Below, one piece after another: positions 10,286 to 20,849 of a stretch of DNA of 64,000 nucleotides. The stretch spans positions 372,001 through 436,000 of the forward strand of contig NC_019745.1 in the NCBI RefSeq assembly GCF_000317555.1. The letters are read 5' to 3'. This DNA is from Gloeocapsa sp. PCC 7428 (GTDB lineage Bacteria > Cyanobacteriota > Cyanobacteriia > Cyanobacteriales > Chroococcidiopsidaceae). How positions within the stretch are numbered: position 1 is the stretch's first letter; each line of letters begins with the position of its first letter. The position numbers and the translations under genes are program-made. Under the pieces are notes generated by a model. That model saw nothing but the letters and a program-made list of their open reading frames with translations, ran no database searches and was not told the origin of the DNA.

Positions 10286-10573
10286 CTAACCTCCAACCTC
10301 TGACTTTTGATCCCTCATGCTGGCATCACCAGGGCGCAGGACTAACAACGCAAAATAACCATTGCATTCGGTAATCTGTTCAACTGGATAACCTGCCATC
10401 GTCAAACTATCAGGAACCTGCTCAATTGGCTCGCCAGGGTCTAGCCAAACTTCTAAGCGCGACCCTGGCGGCATTTTTTCCAAACGCAGCTTTGTCCGCA
10501 CAAAGTTTAGCGGACAAGGAGTACCGCGCAAATCGAGTTGCGCGTGCGGTTGAGATAGCGCGGTTTGATTCAT
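10286..10573 (-). CDS. TusA/SirA-like sulfurtransferase family protein
   Basis: This 95-residue protein shows the family core [14 protein letters not shown] with the conserved cysteine in the CPxP-like position (here CPL), then [14 protein letters not shown]. TusA relatives pass persulfide sulfur in tRNA thiolation or other sulfur-transfer chains. The exact partner here is not known. Its ATG overlaps the dnaJ stop by four bases (ATGA), so it is translationally coupled to dnaJ. The C-terminal tail DQKSEVGG arises from a spacer-type repeat and may be a late extension. Confidence 0.85.
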   Translation of the reverse strand: MNQTALSQPHAQLDLRGTPCPLNFVRTKLRLEKMPPGSRLEVWLDPGEPIEQVPDSLTMAGYPVEQITECNGYFALLVLRPGDASMRDQKSEVGG

Positions 10574-11697
10574 CGCTGGAACAGATTTCCTAAAAACCCT
10601 TCTAGACCACCTTTACCGGTGCGATCGCCCTTAATTTTAGCTAACTTCTCCAGCAGTTCTCGTTCTTCGGTCGTAATTTTTGTGGGAATGTCGATCAAAA
10701 TTGTAATCAAATGATCGCCACGACTCACGGGATTACCTAAGCGCGGAACACCGTGATTTTCGAGTGTAATGACCGTGTTCGGTTGCGTTCCCGCTGGTAC
10801 GACGAGTTCTTGTGGTCCATCGACGGTGTTTACTTGTATCCGACAGCCTAAAATTGCTTGCAGATAGCTAATTTTGATCTCTGAGAGAATGTTGATGCCT
10901 TCGCGTTGAAATTCTGCATCTTCATTCACAAATAAATAAACATACAAATCTCCTGGAGGACCGCTGCGCTGACCTGCATCGCCTTCGCTAGAAATCCTTA
11001 AGCGCGTACCATTATCTACCCCAGCCGGAATTGTAATTTTCAGTTTCTTGGTAACTTGGCGGACACCATTACCTTCACAAGCATCGCACTTTTCTTCGAT
11101 CATCTGTCCTGTGCCATTACACGTAGGACAAGTAGATACTTGGGTAAAACTACCAAAAGGCGTACGTGTCACGCGCCGCACTTGACCGGAACCACTACAC
11201 GTCGAACAAGTACGCGGTCGAGTTCCTGGTTTTGCACCCGAACCGCTACAAACTTCACACGTTTCTAAGTGCGAAATGCGGATTTCTTTTTCGCCACCAA
11301 AAACGGCTTCGCGAAATTCTAATTTGAGATCTAGCCGCAGATCGTCCCCGCGAACCGGACCACTGCGCCGCGATCGCGTTTGTCCTGCACCAGAAAAACC
11401 GCTAAAGAAGCTTTCAAACAAATCGGCAAAGCCGCCCATGTCGCCCATATCTTGGAATCCGCCGACTCCAACTCCACCAGCGACACCAGCTTCGCCAAAG
11501 CGATCGTAACGCGCGCGGGTTTCGGGTTCAGAAAGCACTTCGTAAGCCCGATTAATTTCTTTAAAGCGCTCCTCTGCTCCCGCCTCCTTGTTCACATCTG
11601 GGTGATACTTGCGGGCTAATCGCCGATAGGCGCGCTTGATTTCTTCTTTGTCGGCGTCACGAGAAACACCTAAAATTTCGTAGTAGTCGCGGGCCAT
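10570..11697 (-). CDS. dnaJ: chaperone protein DnaJ
   Basis: DnaJ is the Hsp40 co-chaperone that stimulates DnaK ATPase. The 375 residues contain a J domain with the HPD tripeptide (KYHPDVN), a Gly/Phe-rich linker (residues about 70-110), four zinc repeats ([32 protein letters not shown]) and the C-terminal substrate-binding domains. It is therefore a full type I DnaJ. It sits 396 bp downstream of dnaK and overlaps the TusA-like gene by four bases. Confidence 0.97.
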   Translation of the reverse strand: MARDYYEILGVSRDADKEEIKRAYRRLARKYHPDVNKEAGAEERFKEINRAYEVLSEPETRARYDRFGEAGVAGGVGVGGFQDMGDMGGFADLFESFFSGFSGAGQTRSRRSGPVRGDDLRLDLKLEFREAVFGGEKEIRISHLETCEVCSGSGAKPGTRPRTCSTCSGSGQVRRVTRTPFGSFTQVSTCPTCNGTGQMIEEKCDACEGNGVRQVTKKLKITIPAGVDNGTRLRISSEGDAGQRSGPPGDLYVYLFVNEDAEFQREGINILSEIKISYLQAILGCRIQVNTVDGPQELVVPAGTQPNTVITLENHGVPRLGNPVSRGDHLITILIDIPTKITTEERELLEKLAKIKGDRTGKGGLEGFLGNLFQR

Positions 11698-11923
11698 AAA
11701 GCGCTGCTTTGCTCGAGGTTAGTATTTGTATAAGTCTTAATTTATTTTAGATTATTGACAATCAAGCCATTATTCCCATACTACAACCTTAGTGGGGTAC
11801 TGATAAGTACGCGATCGTCATTGCATATCATACTTTCTTAGCTTGCTAACAGGTAATGGGTAATTGTTGATAAATAGCCTTGCCGCAGTTTAGCAATTAT
11901 GGCAGGGGTCAGAGGTCAGAGAT

Positions 11924-12010
11924 CAGTTGACAGTGAACAGTTGACAGTGGACAGCGAAGATTTTCAACTATCAACTGTCAACTGTCAACTATCAACTGTC
12001 AACTATCAAC
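11924..12010. repeat. inverted heptamer-repeat cluster between dnaK and dnaJ
   Basis: One arm (11924-11953) is built of AGTTGACAGTG-like units. The other (11963-12010) is built of TCAACTGTCAACTAT-like units in the opposite sense. By eye the arms pair over about 30 bp with a handful of mismatches around a short loop. The transcript between dnaK and dnaJ could fold into a long stem. The rest of the 396-bp spacer holds a GGTAATGGGTAATTG unit near 11851 and AGGTCAG units near 11907, with no gene. Confidence 0.7.
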
Positions 12011-12093
12011 TTAGCGTATTCGATGTCCTAACTCTATTGACTAGGGCTATACCAGTTACTAGCCTTTTTCCGCCTATTTTCAGTTAGTTAGTG

Positions 12094-14067
12094 TTACTCA
12101 ATCGCTTCATAGTCAGCTGTCACAGTGTAATCTTCATCAAAATCAAAATCTTCTGCAACGGTAGCATTATCTGCGGTGCTGAAATTGCTCGATTCAAAGT
12201 CGCCTTTATTTGCCCATACAATACTTTCTTCGGTACTGACTTGTTGATTTGGTGCTTTCTCAGCGTTGTTATAGACATCTGTACCGATCGCAAAGAGTGT
12301 TTGTTGAAAGTTATTTAATATTTGCTTGGCTTGCTCGACAGTGATTTCTTCAACAAAGGCGGCGCGTAGTTCCTCAGCTTTTTGGCTTACTTCCAGCTTC
12401 AGGCGATCGCTGATTAAGTGTTCGTTATCCTTTAGCGTTGCTTCGTAGTTATACAACAAATCTTCTGCTTGGTTACGCAAAGCAATCATTTCTATACGTT
12501 TTTTATCTTGTTCCGCATAGATTTCTGCCTCTTGGCGCATTCGTTCGATTTCAGCAGCGCTTAAACCCCCAGTATTTGTAATGCAAATACTTTGCTCGCG
12601 CCCCGTACCTTTGTCTTGAGCCGAAACTTTGAGAATGCCATTGACATCGATTTCAAACGATACCTCAATTTGTGGGATTCCTCGCGGCGCGGGGGGAATT
12701 CCGGTTAAGAGGAACTTGCCAAGGCTTTTGTTGTCTTTGGCTAGCGGGCGTTCTCCCTGAAGCACGTGAATTTCTACCGACGATTGACCATCTGTTGCTG
12801 TGGAAAAAACCTGCGATTTACTCGTTGGAATCGTCGTATTGCGTTCGATAACTTTTGTAAAGACTTCGCCTAACGTTTCGATGCCAAGCGAAAGCGGTGT
12901 AACGTCTAACAGTAAAACATCTTCAACTTCGCCGCCCAATACCCCGCCTTGAATTGCTGCGCCTAAGGCTACTGCTTCATCGGGATTGACCGAACGTTCA
13001 GGAGTTTTGCCGTTGAAAAACTTTTGCACCGCATGGGTAACTGCTGGAATGCGCGTGGAACCACCAACCAAGATAATGCGGTCAATATCAGCAGGTTGCA
13101 AGCCACTATCTTTCAACGCCTGACTCATAGGTTGGACCGTCGCGGCGATTAAATGGTTGACTAACTCTTCAAATTTAGCGCGCGTCAGTTCCATTTCTAG
13201 ATGCTTAGGACCACTCGCGTCAGCCGTAATAAAGGGAAGATTGATTGATGTCGTCCCCAGCATCGAAAGTTCAATTTTGGCTTTTTCAGCGGCTTCCCGC
13301 AACCGCTGTAGTGCCATTTTGTCTACCGATAAATCAATTTTTTCTTGTTCGTGAAAACAGGCGAGCATCCAGTTAACGATACAGCTATCAAAGTCATCGC
13401 CACCAAGATGATTGTTACCAGCCGTTGCTTTGACTTCAAAAACACCGTCTCCCAGCTGTAATATCGAGACATCGAAAGTACCGCCGCCAAGGTCAAATAC
13501 CAGAATTTTTTGCTCTTGTTCGAGTTTGTCCAAGCCGTAAGCTAAAGCTGCTGCGGTAGGTTCATTGATGATGCGTAGCACTTCTAGTCCAGCAATTGTG
13601 CCAGCGTCTTTGGTCGCTTGACGTTGAGCGTCTGTAAAGTACGCTGGTACTGTAATCACAGCTTGGGCGATCGCTTCACCTAAGAAACCTTCGGCATCTT
13701 GTTTGAGCTTCCGCAAAATCATTGCGGAAATTTCTTGAGGTGTGTAGGTGCGATCGCGGATTTGGACATCTACGGTATCGTCGCGACCTTTAATACATTT
13801 GTATGGCACTCGGCTGCGCTCTGTAGCTGTATCGTCCCAGCGACGTCCGATAAATCGCTTGATGCTATAAATTGTATTCTCGGCATTTGTGACGAGTTGG
13901 CGCTTCGCGAGTTGTCCGATTAGGTGATCGCGACCTTTACCAAAACCCACAACGCTGGGAGTTGTTCTTCCCCCCTCTGAATTGGCAATAACCATAGGTT
14001 GACCACCTTCTAAGATGGCAACACAACTGTTCGTGGTGCCTAAGTCGATGCCAATGACTTTTCCCAT
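12094..14067 (-). CDS. dnaK: chaperone protein DnaK (Hsp70)
   Basis: DnaK is the ATP-driven Hsp70 chaperone. The 657 residues start with the actin-fold phosphate loop [12 protein letters not shown]. They continue with [43 protein letters not shown] and GGSTRIPAV, then the interdomain linker [18 protein letters not shown] and the substrate-binding and lid domains. The tail is acidic and ends DYEAIE rather than EEVD-like, as common for bacterial paralogues. Cyanobacteria usually have several DnaKs, and the grpE-dnaK-dnaJ context suggests this is the main one. Confidence 0.97.
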   Translation of the reverse strand: MGKVIGIDLGTTNSCVAILEGGQPMVIANSEGGRTTPSVVGFGKGRDHLIGQLAKRQLVTNAENTIYSIKRFIGRRWDDTATERSRVPYKCIKGRDDTVDVQIRDRTYTPQEISAMILRKLKQDAEGFLGEAIAQAVITVPAYFTDAQRQATKDAGTIAGLEVLRIINEPTAAALAYGLDKLEQEQKILVFDLGGGTFDVSILQLGDGVFEVKATAGNNHLGGDDFDSCIVNWMLACFHEQEKIDLSVDKMALQRLREAAEKAKIELSMLGTTSINLPFITADASGPKHLEMELTRAKFEELVNHLIAATVQPMSQALKDSGLQPADIDRIILVGGSTRIPAVTHAVQKFFNGKTPERSVNPDEAVALGAAIQGGVLGGEVEDVLLLDVTPLSLGIETLGEVFTKVIERNTTIPTSKSQVFSTATDGQSSVEIHVLQGERPLAKDNKSLGKFLLTGIPPAPRGIPQIEVSFEIDVNGILKVSAQDKGTGREQSICITNTGGLSAAEIERMRQEAEIYAEQDKKRIEMIALRNQAEDLLYNYEATLKDNEHLISDRLKLEVSQKAEELRAAFVEEITVEQAKQILNNFQQTLFAIGTDVYNNAEKAPNQQVSTEESIVWANKGDFESSNFSTADNATVAEDFDFDEDYTVTADYEAIE

Positions 14068-14234
14068 GTTTTCTAGTCGTAAGTGCGATTAGATTTTCAG
14101 AGTTTATAGCCGAAGTACAGGTTAGGACACTATAGATGCTCATAGTGATTTCCCTGACCCCTGCTATATTTGACTCTTGGGACAATTGCATCCACGGCGT
14201 CGATATTATACGGTTATTGCCAATGTGTGACTGA

Positions 14235-14924
14235 CTACTCAGTGTCTAACGTTGCTGAGGTTTCTCCTGGTTCAGGAGCCGCCGCAACTTTCACTAAAGC
14301 ATGACGTAAAACGCGATCGCCTAGGAAATATCCCCGAACTAATTCTTCTAACACTGTTCCTTCGGGATGTTCATCCGTAGGTTCACGCATTACGGCTTCA
14401 TGATAGTTCGGATCAAATGGACTTCCTTCGGAGCGCATTGCAGAAACTCCTAGACGTTTCAAGGTGTCTACCATTTGCTTATAAACGCTTTGGTAGCTTT
14501 TATGAATTGTCATTTCCGCGTCAGTTTGAGGCTTGATCTGCGATCGCGCCCGCTCAAAGTTATCGACTACAGGCAACAACTCGGTAATCGTGTCGCGTTT
14601 AATTTTCTGCTCAATTTCTTCTTTTTCCTTCTGCATCCGCTTGCGGAAATTCTCAAAATCTGCCCCAATCCTTATATATTGAGAGGTGCGCTCCTCCAAC
14701 TGCGATTTGAGCGATTCTACCTGTGCTGTTAATTCAGCTAATTGTTGCTGCCCTTGTTCAAAAGCAGCCGCCACAGTATTTTCCTCACCAGTCGTTTCGC
14801 CTGATGAGCTTGTGGAGTCTACTACTTGAGCATTTACCTCGGAGTTATCATTCAAATTCATTGTTTCAGCTGAGGTGTTACTCTCTTGTTCTGCGATTTC
14901 TGTTTGCTTATCCTCGTCAACCAT
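14235..14924 (-). CDS. grpE: nucleotide exchange factor GrpE
   Basis: GrpE releases ADP from DnaK as a dimer. The 229-residue protein has an acidic, low-complexity N-terminus, a long coiled-coil helix (about 55-115, including the [17 protein letters not shown] segment), and the C-terminal beta domain with [22 protein letters not shown] in two conserved pieces. It is the first gene of the grpE-dnaK-dnaJ series. No CIRCE operator was seen upstream, so HrcA control is not indicated. Confidence 0.96.
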   Translation of the reverse strand: MVDEDKQTEIAEQESNTSAETMNLNDNSEVNAQVVDSTSSSGETTGEENTVAAAFEQGQQQLAELTAQVESLKSQLEERTSQYIRIGADFENFRKRMQKEKEEIEQKIKRDTITELLPVVDNFERARSQIKPQTDAEMTIHKSYQSVYKQMVDTLKRLGVSAMRSEGSPFDPNYHEAVMREPTDEHPEGTVLEELVRGYFLGDRVLRHALVKVAAAPEPGETSATLDTE

Positions 14925-15186
14925 TATGCACCAATCTTAGATACTCGAAACTGCGTTGTATACTTACTTGTTTCACCGTACCTTTTCTAGGATGCACTAA
15001 TTACACCCTAAGTAGCAAAACCTAGCGTAATTTTTTAGGAGTGTGGGAGAGTGGGAGCGTTGGACAGACCAAAATACTATTTTACCCTCCTACCCACTGC
15101 CCTCTGCTCCAACTCATTGCGTTACATAGCAACTTTGCGAGAGTTTCTGGGAATACTCTTATGTGGAAACATTTCACGACTGATGT

Positions 15187-17187
15187 ATGACCTACTCCCC
15201 CTCACAGCGGCGTGCCCTGATCGTCAAAAATGACTTTTCTCCTTTCGGCAATAAGGTGATTGAGTCGGGGTATGTCAGCAATGAACAGATGCAGCAAGCT
15301 CTGAGCGAAAGTCGTAAATCAAAAAGACCTATTATTGAAGTTTTAGAATCGCTGACTGGACGTCAACTATCACCCGACTTACTAAGGTTTTACAAAAAAC
15401 AGCAACTTTTTGAACTCAAAATTGTTTACGGGGTTGAATTTATCGACCCTGAGATTAATCAAATCGCTACCAATCAAGTTGCGAATTTAATCGACACGCT
15501 GATTCCGGTGGATATTTGCCGCCGTTTTCAATTAATTCCTTTATCGCAAACTGCTGATCCTCCTTCAGTGTTAGTCGCGATGGTCGATCCTGACCATCTT
15601 GAAGCGCAGGATAATTTGACTCGAATTCTCCGTCCCAAGAGCTTAGGATGGCAACGCATCGGGATTACACAAGAAGACTTTCAACAGTTGCTGGCGAAAT
15701 ACCTCGATGCCCAAGTCGAACAGCAAAAACAGCGAGAAATTCAAAAATCAGTTGATGTTCAATCAGAAATCGAAGGTTTAGAAGGCTTTGATTTACAAAA
15801 TGCTAACGATGAAATTGAAGCCGATTTAGGCGCAGCGATTCAAAATGCTGAAGCAGCACCTGTCATTGCTTTAGTCAATAAAATTCTTGTTAAGGCGCTG
15901 CAAGAAAAAGTTTCAGACATTCACATCGAACCGCAAGAAGAACATCTCCGAATTCGCTTTCGCAAGGATGGCGTTTTACGTCAAGCGTTCGAGCCATTAC
16001 CTAAGAAAATTGTTGCTGCGGTTGTCGCGCGTTTTAAAATTATTTCTGAATTGGACATCGCTGAACGAAGGATGCCCCAAGATGGACGAATTCGGCGCGT
16101 ATTTGAAGGACGTAAAGTAGACTTTCGCGTTAGTACGCTACCGAGTCGTTACGGTGAGAAGGTTGTCTTACGAATTTTAGATAACTCAGCAACTCAACTT
16201 GGTTTAGATAAGCTGATCAGTGATGAAGAAAGTTTACAGATCGTCCGTGAAATGGCGAGTCGTCCGTTTGGATTACTGTTAGTGACAGGACCAACAGGTT
16301 CGGGAAAATCAACAACTTTGTATTCGATCTTGGCAGAACGTAACGAACCAGGAGTCAATATTAGTACCGCTGAAGATCCGATTGAGTATTCGTTACCAGG
16401 AATTACTCAAGTACAAGTCATTCGCGATAAAGGGATGGATTTTGCCTCGATTTTGCGGTCATTTTTGCGGCAAGATCCTGATGTAATTCTTGTCGGTGAG
16501 ACGCGCGATCGCGAAACCGCTAAAACCGCAATTGAAGCCGCACTGACAGGACACTTAGTATTGACAACACTTCATACAAATGACGCCGCAGGTGCGATCG
16601 CTCGCCTAGATGAAATGGGTGTTGAGCCTTTTATGGTATCAGGAGCCTTACTCGGTGTTGTTGCTCAGCGTTTGGTGAGGCGTGTCTGTTCAACGTGTCG
16701 CATTCCCTATACGCCTTCTTCTACCGAATTAGCGCGCTTTGGCTTAACAAGTTCGCAAGACAGCGGTGTCACTTTTTATAAAGCGAAAACTCTACAGCCT
16801 GAAGAAGTAGCAATTGCGAAGAGTCAAGGTGAACTTTGTCCTGACTGTAACGGCGTTGGTTACAAAGGACGTTGTGGGGTGTATGAAGTGATGCGGATTA
16901 ATCAACGGCTGCAAACTTTAATTACCGAAGGCGCACCCACCGAACGCATCAAAGAAGTCGCGGTGGAAGATGGGATGAAAACGCTACTGTCTTATAGCCT
17001 TGACCTTGTGCGGCGAGGTTTGACCACACTCGAAGAAGTTGAACGCGTTACCTTTACAGATTCTGGTTTAGAAGCAGAACTCAAAGCCAAACGCAAGAGT
17101 TCTTTAGAATGTCGGACTTGTAACGCAGAGTTACAACCAGAGTGGCTAGAATGTCCCTACTGTATGACACCGCGTTTTCAAGATTGA
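15187..17187 (+). CDS. pilB: type IV pilus assembly ATPase PilB
   Basis: PilB is the hexameric motor that drives pilus extension. The 666 residues comprise an N-terminal GSPII_E_N region (about 20-180) and the secretion ATPase domain. The ATPase shows Walker A GPTGSGKST, the Asp-box/Walker B region DPDVILVGETRDRETA, HTNDAAGAIARL, and a zinc-binding CSTC...CPDC pair. A further C-terminal pair of CxxC motifs (CRTC, CPYC) forms a second small zinc-type site that some cyanobacterial PilBs have. pilT follows 43 bp downstream. Confidence 0.96.
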   Translation: MTYSPSQRRALIVKNDFSPFGNKVIESGYVSNEQMQQALSESRKSKRPIIEVLESLTGRQLSPDLLRFYKKQQLFELKIVYGVEFIDPEINQIATNQVANLIDTLIPVDICRRFQLIPLSQTADPPSVLVAMVDPDHLEAQDNLTRILRPKSLGWQRIGITQEDFQQLLAKYLDAQVEQQKQREIQKSVDVQSEIEGLEGFDLQNANDEIEADLGAAIQNAEAAPVIALVNKILVKALQEKVSDIHIEPQEEHLRIRFRKDGVLRQAFEPLPKKIVAAVVARFKIISELDIAERRMPQDGRIRRVFEGRKVDFRVSTLPSRYGEKVVLRILDNSATQLGLDKLISDEESLQIVREMASRPFGLLLVTGPTGSGKSTTLYSILAERNEPGVNISTAEDPIEYSLPGITQVQVIRDKGMDFASILRSFLRQDPDVILVGETRDRETAKTAIEAALTGHLVLTTLHTNDAAGAIARLDEMGVEPFMVSGALLGVVAQRLVRRVCSTCRIPYTPSSTELARFGLTSSQDSGVTFYKAKTLQPEEVAIAKSQGELCPDCNGVGYKGRCGVYEVMRINQRLQTLITEGAPTERIKEVAVEDGMKTLLSYSLDLVRRGLTTLEEVERVTFTDSGLEAELKAKRKSSLECRTCNAELQPEWLECPYCMTPRFQD

Positions 17188-17230
17188 AGAGCAATTTAGT
17201 CAACGACTCAAGAATTAGGAGATCAATACG

Positions 17231-18367
17231 ATGGATTACATGATTGAAGACCTTATGGAGCAAGTTATTGCTTGCGGAGGCTCCGATTTACACATTTCTA
17301 CTGGTTTACCTCCTTATATCCGTATCAGTGGCAAGTTGACTCCTACAGAGTACGAACCGTTAACGGCGGAACAATGCCAGCGGTTGATTTTTACGATGTT
17401 AAATAATACACAGCGCAAGCACCTTGAGCAAAACTGGGAACTTGATTGCTCTTATGGAGTGCGAGGCTTAGCACGTTTTCGTGTCAATGTTTACAAAGAT
17501 CGCGGCACTTACGCAGCGTGTTTGCGGGCGCTTTCTTCCCAAATTCCCAGTATGGATGCGTTGAAGCTACCAGATATTGTGCGGGAAGTTTCGGAAAAGC
17601 CAAGGGGATTAGTTTTAGTTACAGGTCCAACAGGTTCTGGGAAGTCAACAACGTTGGCGTCAATGATTAACAACATTAATATGACGCGATCGGAACACAT
17701 CTTAACGATTGAAGACCCGATTGAATTCGTTTACGAACCGATTCAAAGCTTAATTCATCAACGTCAAATCGGGGAAGATACCAAAAGTTTTGCTAATGCT
17801 TTGAGAGCAGCGTTACGCGAAGATCCTGATGTGATTCTTGTCGGTGAAATGCGTGACTTAGAAACAATTTCGCTAGCAATTTCTGCGGCGGAAACAGGTC
17901 ACTTGGTATTTGGCACATTGCATACAAGTTCGGCAGCGCAGACGGTTGACCGGATGGTGGATGTTTTTTCGCCTGAACAACAACAGCAAATCCGCGTTCA
18001 GTTATCTAACTCGCTCGTAGCTGTATTTAGTCAAACGCTGGTACCGCGCAAAAATCCTAAACCAGGTGAATTTGGCAGAGTCATGGCGCAAGAAATCATG
18101 ATTGTGACTCCGGCGATCGCAAACTTAATTCGCGAAGGCAAAACCTCTCAAATCTACTCAGCAATTCAAACGGGTGGAAAACTAGGAATGCAAACACTAG
18201 AAAAAGTTCTTGCTGATTTATATAAAGCCGGAACGATTTCTTTGGAAGCAGCAATGTCTAAAACCTCAAAACCTGATGAGTTACAGCGCCTGATTGGTGG
18301 TAATATACCCTCAGCACAGACAATGGCAGCTAGATCAGCTTCGGGTAAACCTGTACTTGTAAATTAA
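17231..18367 (+). CDS. pilT: type IV pilus retraction ATPase PilT
   Basis: PilT depolymerises the pilus and powers twitching and natural uptake of DNA. The 378 residues have a PAS-like N-terminal domain starting LMEQVIACGGSDLHIS, Walker A GPTGSGKSTT, EDPIEFVY, the Walker B stretch DPDVILVGEMRDLETI and the histidine box AAETGHLVFGTLHT. A TAGGAGAT ribosome site at 17216-17223 supports the ATG at 17231. The gene sits between pilB and pilC. Confidence 0.96.
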   Translation: MDYMIEDLMEQVIACGGSDLHISTGLPPYIRISGKLTPTEYEPLTAEQCQRLIFTMLNNTQRKHLEQNWELDCSYGVRGLARFRVNVYKDRGTYAACLRALSSQIPSMDALKLPDIVREVSEKPRGLVLVTGPTGSGKSTTLASMINNINMTRSEHILTIEDPIEFVYEPIQSLIHQRQIGEDTKSFANALRAALREDPDVILVGEMRDLETISLAISAAETGHLVFGTLHTSSAAQTVDRMVDVFSPEQQQQIRVQLSNSLVAVFSQTLVPRKNPKPGEFGRVMAQEIMIVTPAIANLIREGKTSQIYSAIQTGGKLGMQTLEKVLADLYKAGTISLEAAMSKTSKPDELQRLIGGNIPSAQTMAARSASGKPVLVN

Positions 18368-18636
18368 GTTTTTTCAGTAAATAATTGACGGCTAATAGTT
18401 CATTGATGAGTTTCTTTCAAAAGCTTATTATTCCTACTTTGTTTTGAGCTATTAGCTACTTTTTTAGAAGTTATGTGGAGTGGACAACCAATTACCTAAG
18501 CTGAGTATATTATAGTAGATAAGGTATTTCAGCTACATTATTGAGTTTCAAGTTAATAAATTAGCAAAAGTTTTCTACTTGAATTAAATATCTTTACTTT
18601 TATTATTCATTGCCTAGAATTCTGTCACAATAAGTT

Positions 18637-19860
18637 ATGCCTACCTACGTTGCTAGCGTTAGAGACTCGAAAGGACAACTTAGAAAAGAGAAAGTCATAG
18701 CAAACTCTCCGAGTGAGGCGCGTTCGAGTTTAAGAAATCAAGGTTTGTTCATTCAAGAAATTAAACAATCTTCAGAGCTAGACCTGAGCAAAATTGATTT
18801 TCAGAAAATTACATTAATTTTATCAAAAGTTTCTGTTAAAGATAAAGCAGTATTTTCACGACAATTTTCTGCGTTAGTCAATGCCGGAGTAGCAATTGTC
18901 AGAAGCTTGAGTGTATTAGCGGAGCAGTGTTCTAACCCTAAGCTCAAAAAAGCTTTATTAGAAATAAGCTCTGACGTGCAACAAGGTGTTAACCTTTCTG
19001 AAGCAATGCGCAAGCATCCCGATTGCTTCGATAACTTGTATGTCAGTATGGTTCAAGCTGGGGAAGTCGGCGGCGTACTCGATGAAGTTTTAAATCGATT
19101 ATCTAAGTTACTTGAGGATATAGCACGGCTACAAAATCAAATTAAATCAGCGTTAGCTTATCCTGTTGTTGTCGGTTTATTAGCACTTGCTATTTTCATT
19201 GGAATGACAGTTTTTCTAATTCCAATTTTCGCAAATATTTTTAAAGATTTAGGAACAGAACTACCAGCATTGACACAATTTATGTTAGGTATTAGTGCCT
19301 TCATTCAAGGCTTCTGGTGGATGATTCCCATCATAATTGTTGCGTTTGGCTTTGCTTACCGTAATTACTATAAAACTCGAATTGGCAGAGAAACCATCGA
19401 TCGTCTTTCTTTAAAAATGCCGCTATTTGGCGATTTGATTCAAAAGTCAGCAGTTGCACGTTTTAGCCGTACTTTTGGTGCTTTAACGCGTTCGGGAGTC
19501 CCCATTTTGACTGCTTTGGAAATTGTGCGGGATACAGCCGGAAACCAAGTCATTGCGAATGCGGTAGATGCATCGCGACAAGATATTCAACAAGGGGGAA
19601 TGATTAGTATTGCTTTGCAAAAAGAGCGCGTCTTTCCACCTATGGCAATTCAAATGATTAGTATTGGCGAGGAAACCGGAGAACTCGATCAAATGCTGAT
19701 GAAAGTTGCGGATTTTTATGAAGATGAAGTCGAGCAAGCAGTCAAAGCACTGACAAGTATTTTAGAACCTTTAATGATTGTTGTTCTAGGTGGGATGGTT
19801 GGCTTGATTTTGCTTTCTATGTATCTACCTATGTTTAAGGTGTTTGAAAGTTTAGGTTAG
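18637..19860 (+). CDS. pilC: type IV pilus inner-membrane platform protein PilC
   Basis: PilC is the GspF-family platform on which PilB and PilT act. The 407 residues contain two GspF repeats (about 68-190 and 270-395), each with the FSRQFSALVNAGV or FSRTFGALTRSGV signature and a GEVGGVLDE or GEETGELDQ loop. Three membrane helices lie at about 173-197, 220-240 and 376-398. A 269-bp AT-rich spacer separates it from pilT, so it may also have its own promoter. Confidence 0.95.
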   Translation: MPTYVASVRDSKGQLRKEKVIANSPSEARSSLRNQGLFIQEIKQSSELDLSKIDFQKITLILSKVSVKDKAVFSRQFSALVNAGVAIVRSLSVLAEQCSNPKLKKALLEISSDVQQGVNLSEAMRKHPDCFDNLYVSMVQAGEVGGVLDEVLNRLSKLLEDIARLQNQIKSALAYPVVVGLLALAIFIGMTVFLIPIFANIFKDLGTELPALTQFMLGISAFIQGFWWMIPIIIVAFGFAYRNYYKTRIGRETIDRLSLKMPLFGDLIQKSAVARFSRTFGALTRSGVPILTALEIVRDTAGNQVIANAVDASRQDIQQGGMISIALQKERVFPPMAIQMISIGEETGELDQMLMKVADFYEDEVEQAVKALTSILEPLMIVVLGGMVGLILLSMYLPMFKVFESLG

Positions 19861-19909
19861 ATCTACAGAAAATGCAAAAAATTAGCTTCTCAAGTTTTTC
19901 GCGCTCATT

Positions 19910-20467
19910 ATGACTATTAAACAAGTTCAATACGAAAGTTGCTTAGCAGAATATGCAAATACTACTGGTGCGATCGCGCTACTCAAGCAGTATAGATTTT
20001 ACTTAGAAATGCTTCCTAGCTTGCGACGGGCTGACGAGAGTATTATCACAATTCCTTTACCAGTAGTGCGGCTTCGTCAGAGTACGTATAACCATAGTGA
20101 ACTAACAGCAACTGCAACACAACTTTCCTGTGATGTTGCCATTTTAATGTGCGATCCTGAGTGGAAAATTAAAACTGGGGTCGAAATTATAATATTTATC
20201 CATCGTCCTAACGAAGACTTTTCTGATTTACTCAAACGCTGGCGGCAAACGCAAGTTTTACTAGATAAAGATTATGAATGGCTTTTACCATCTTCATATC
20301 AACATATTTTGAATGAAGGGGCTAATAAACTTTATCCTTTATTTGTTGTTTTTGATGAGACTTCAGAACGCATTAAGCTAGGGCTACAAGGAGCAAGTTT
20401 ACCATTTGTTACTGAAACACTTTCTAGAGGAAACGAGGAAGATGCAGTAGAAAGCTTATCTTCATGA
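19910..20467 (+). CDS. unrecognised protein downstream of pilC
   Basis: I do not recognise this 185-residue protein. It has no signal peptide or membrane helix. It looks like a mixed alpha/beta globular protein: a helical N-terminus, a central beta-rich part (SCDVAILMCDP, TGVEIIIFIHRP) and an acidic, serine-containing tail. It starts 49 bp after pilC on the same strand and could be co-transcribed with it, which hints at a pilus-related role only by position. Confidence 0.6.
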   Translation: MTIKQVQYESCLAEYANTTGAIALLKQYRFYLEMLPSLRRADESIITIPLPVVRLRQSTYNHSELTATATQLSCDVAILMCDPEWKIKTGVEIIIFIHRPNEDFSDLLKRWRQTQVLLDKDYEWLLPSSYQHILNEGANKLYPLFVVFDETSERIKLGLQGASLPFVTETLSRGNEEDAVESLSS

Positions 20468-20620
20468 TAATTACTCATTTAAGGATAAAAAAGTTTAGGA
20501 GTAAGCACCACTTTTAATTTAATGAATCAAAGTGTTTGATAGATATGATATTCAATCCGGTTGATTAGTAATGAGAAAAATGGTGACTAGTCACTACTCA
20601 CTAACCACTCATCTAGCTAT

Positions 20621-20849
20621 TTAAGCGGAGATAATATGATTTGTCGAAACTAAATGCTCGTGGAAATACTGGCGGTACAAATTGCAGCGCGGTATAACTT
20701 CATTTCCTTTTTGATGCGCTAAGCCTATACTACATAGCTTAAATGCCTGTACTGTAGGTAATCTTACAGGACGTGTTGCGGTAACGATTGATTTCATGGC
20801 AACGGCTAATTTTGGTTGTTGTAGGTTCCACAAGTACCGTACTGGGCAA
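20621..20849 (-). pseudogene. C-terminal remnant of an AAA_35-type ATPase gene
   Basis: The frame directly after the TIR gene's stop reads VRYLWNLQQPKLAVAMKSI, then VQAFKLCSIGLAHQKGNEV and PRCNLYRQYFHEHL. From family memory this matches the extreme C-terminus of cyanobacterial AAA_35 ATPases, which end in a short winged-helix-like segment with a CxLYRxYF motif. There is no room for the missing ATPase part, and the only start codon is an internal TTG at 20833. I read it as what is left after a deletion that removed the 5' four-fifths of the gene. Confidence 0.55.

Noticed and set aside
11899-12087. Plus-strand frame of 62 codons in the dnaK-dnaJ spacer
   Set aside because: It is made almost entirely of heptamer-type repeat sequence (VDSEQLTVDSED pattern) and has no ribosome site.
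14925-15186. Possible CIRCE operator upstream of grpE
   Set aside because: No TTAGCACTC inverted repeat is present between grpE and pilB.
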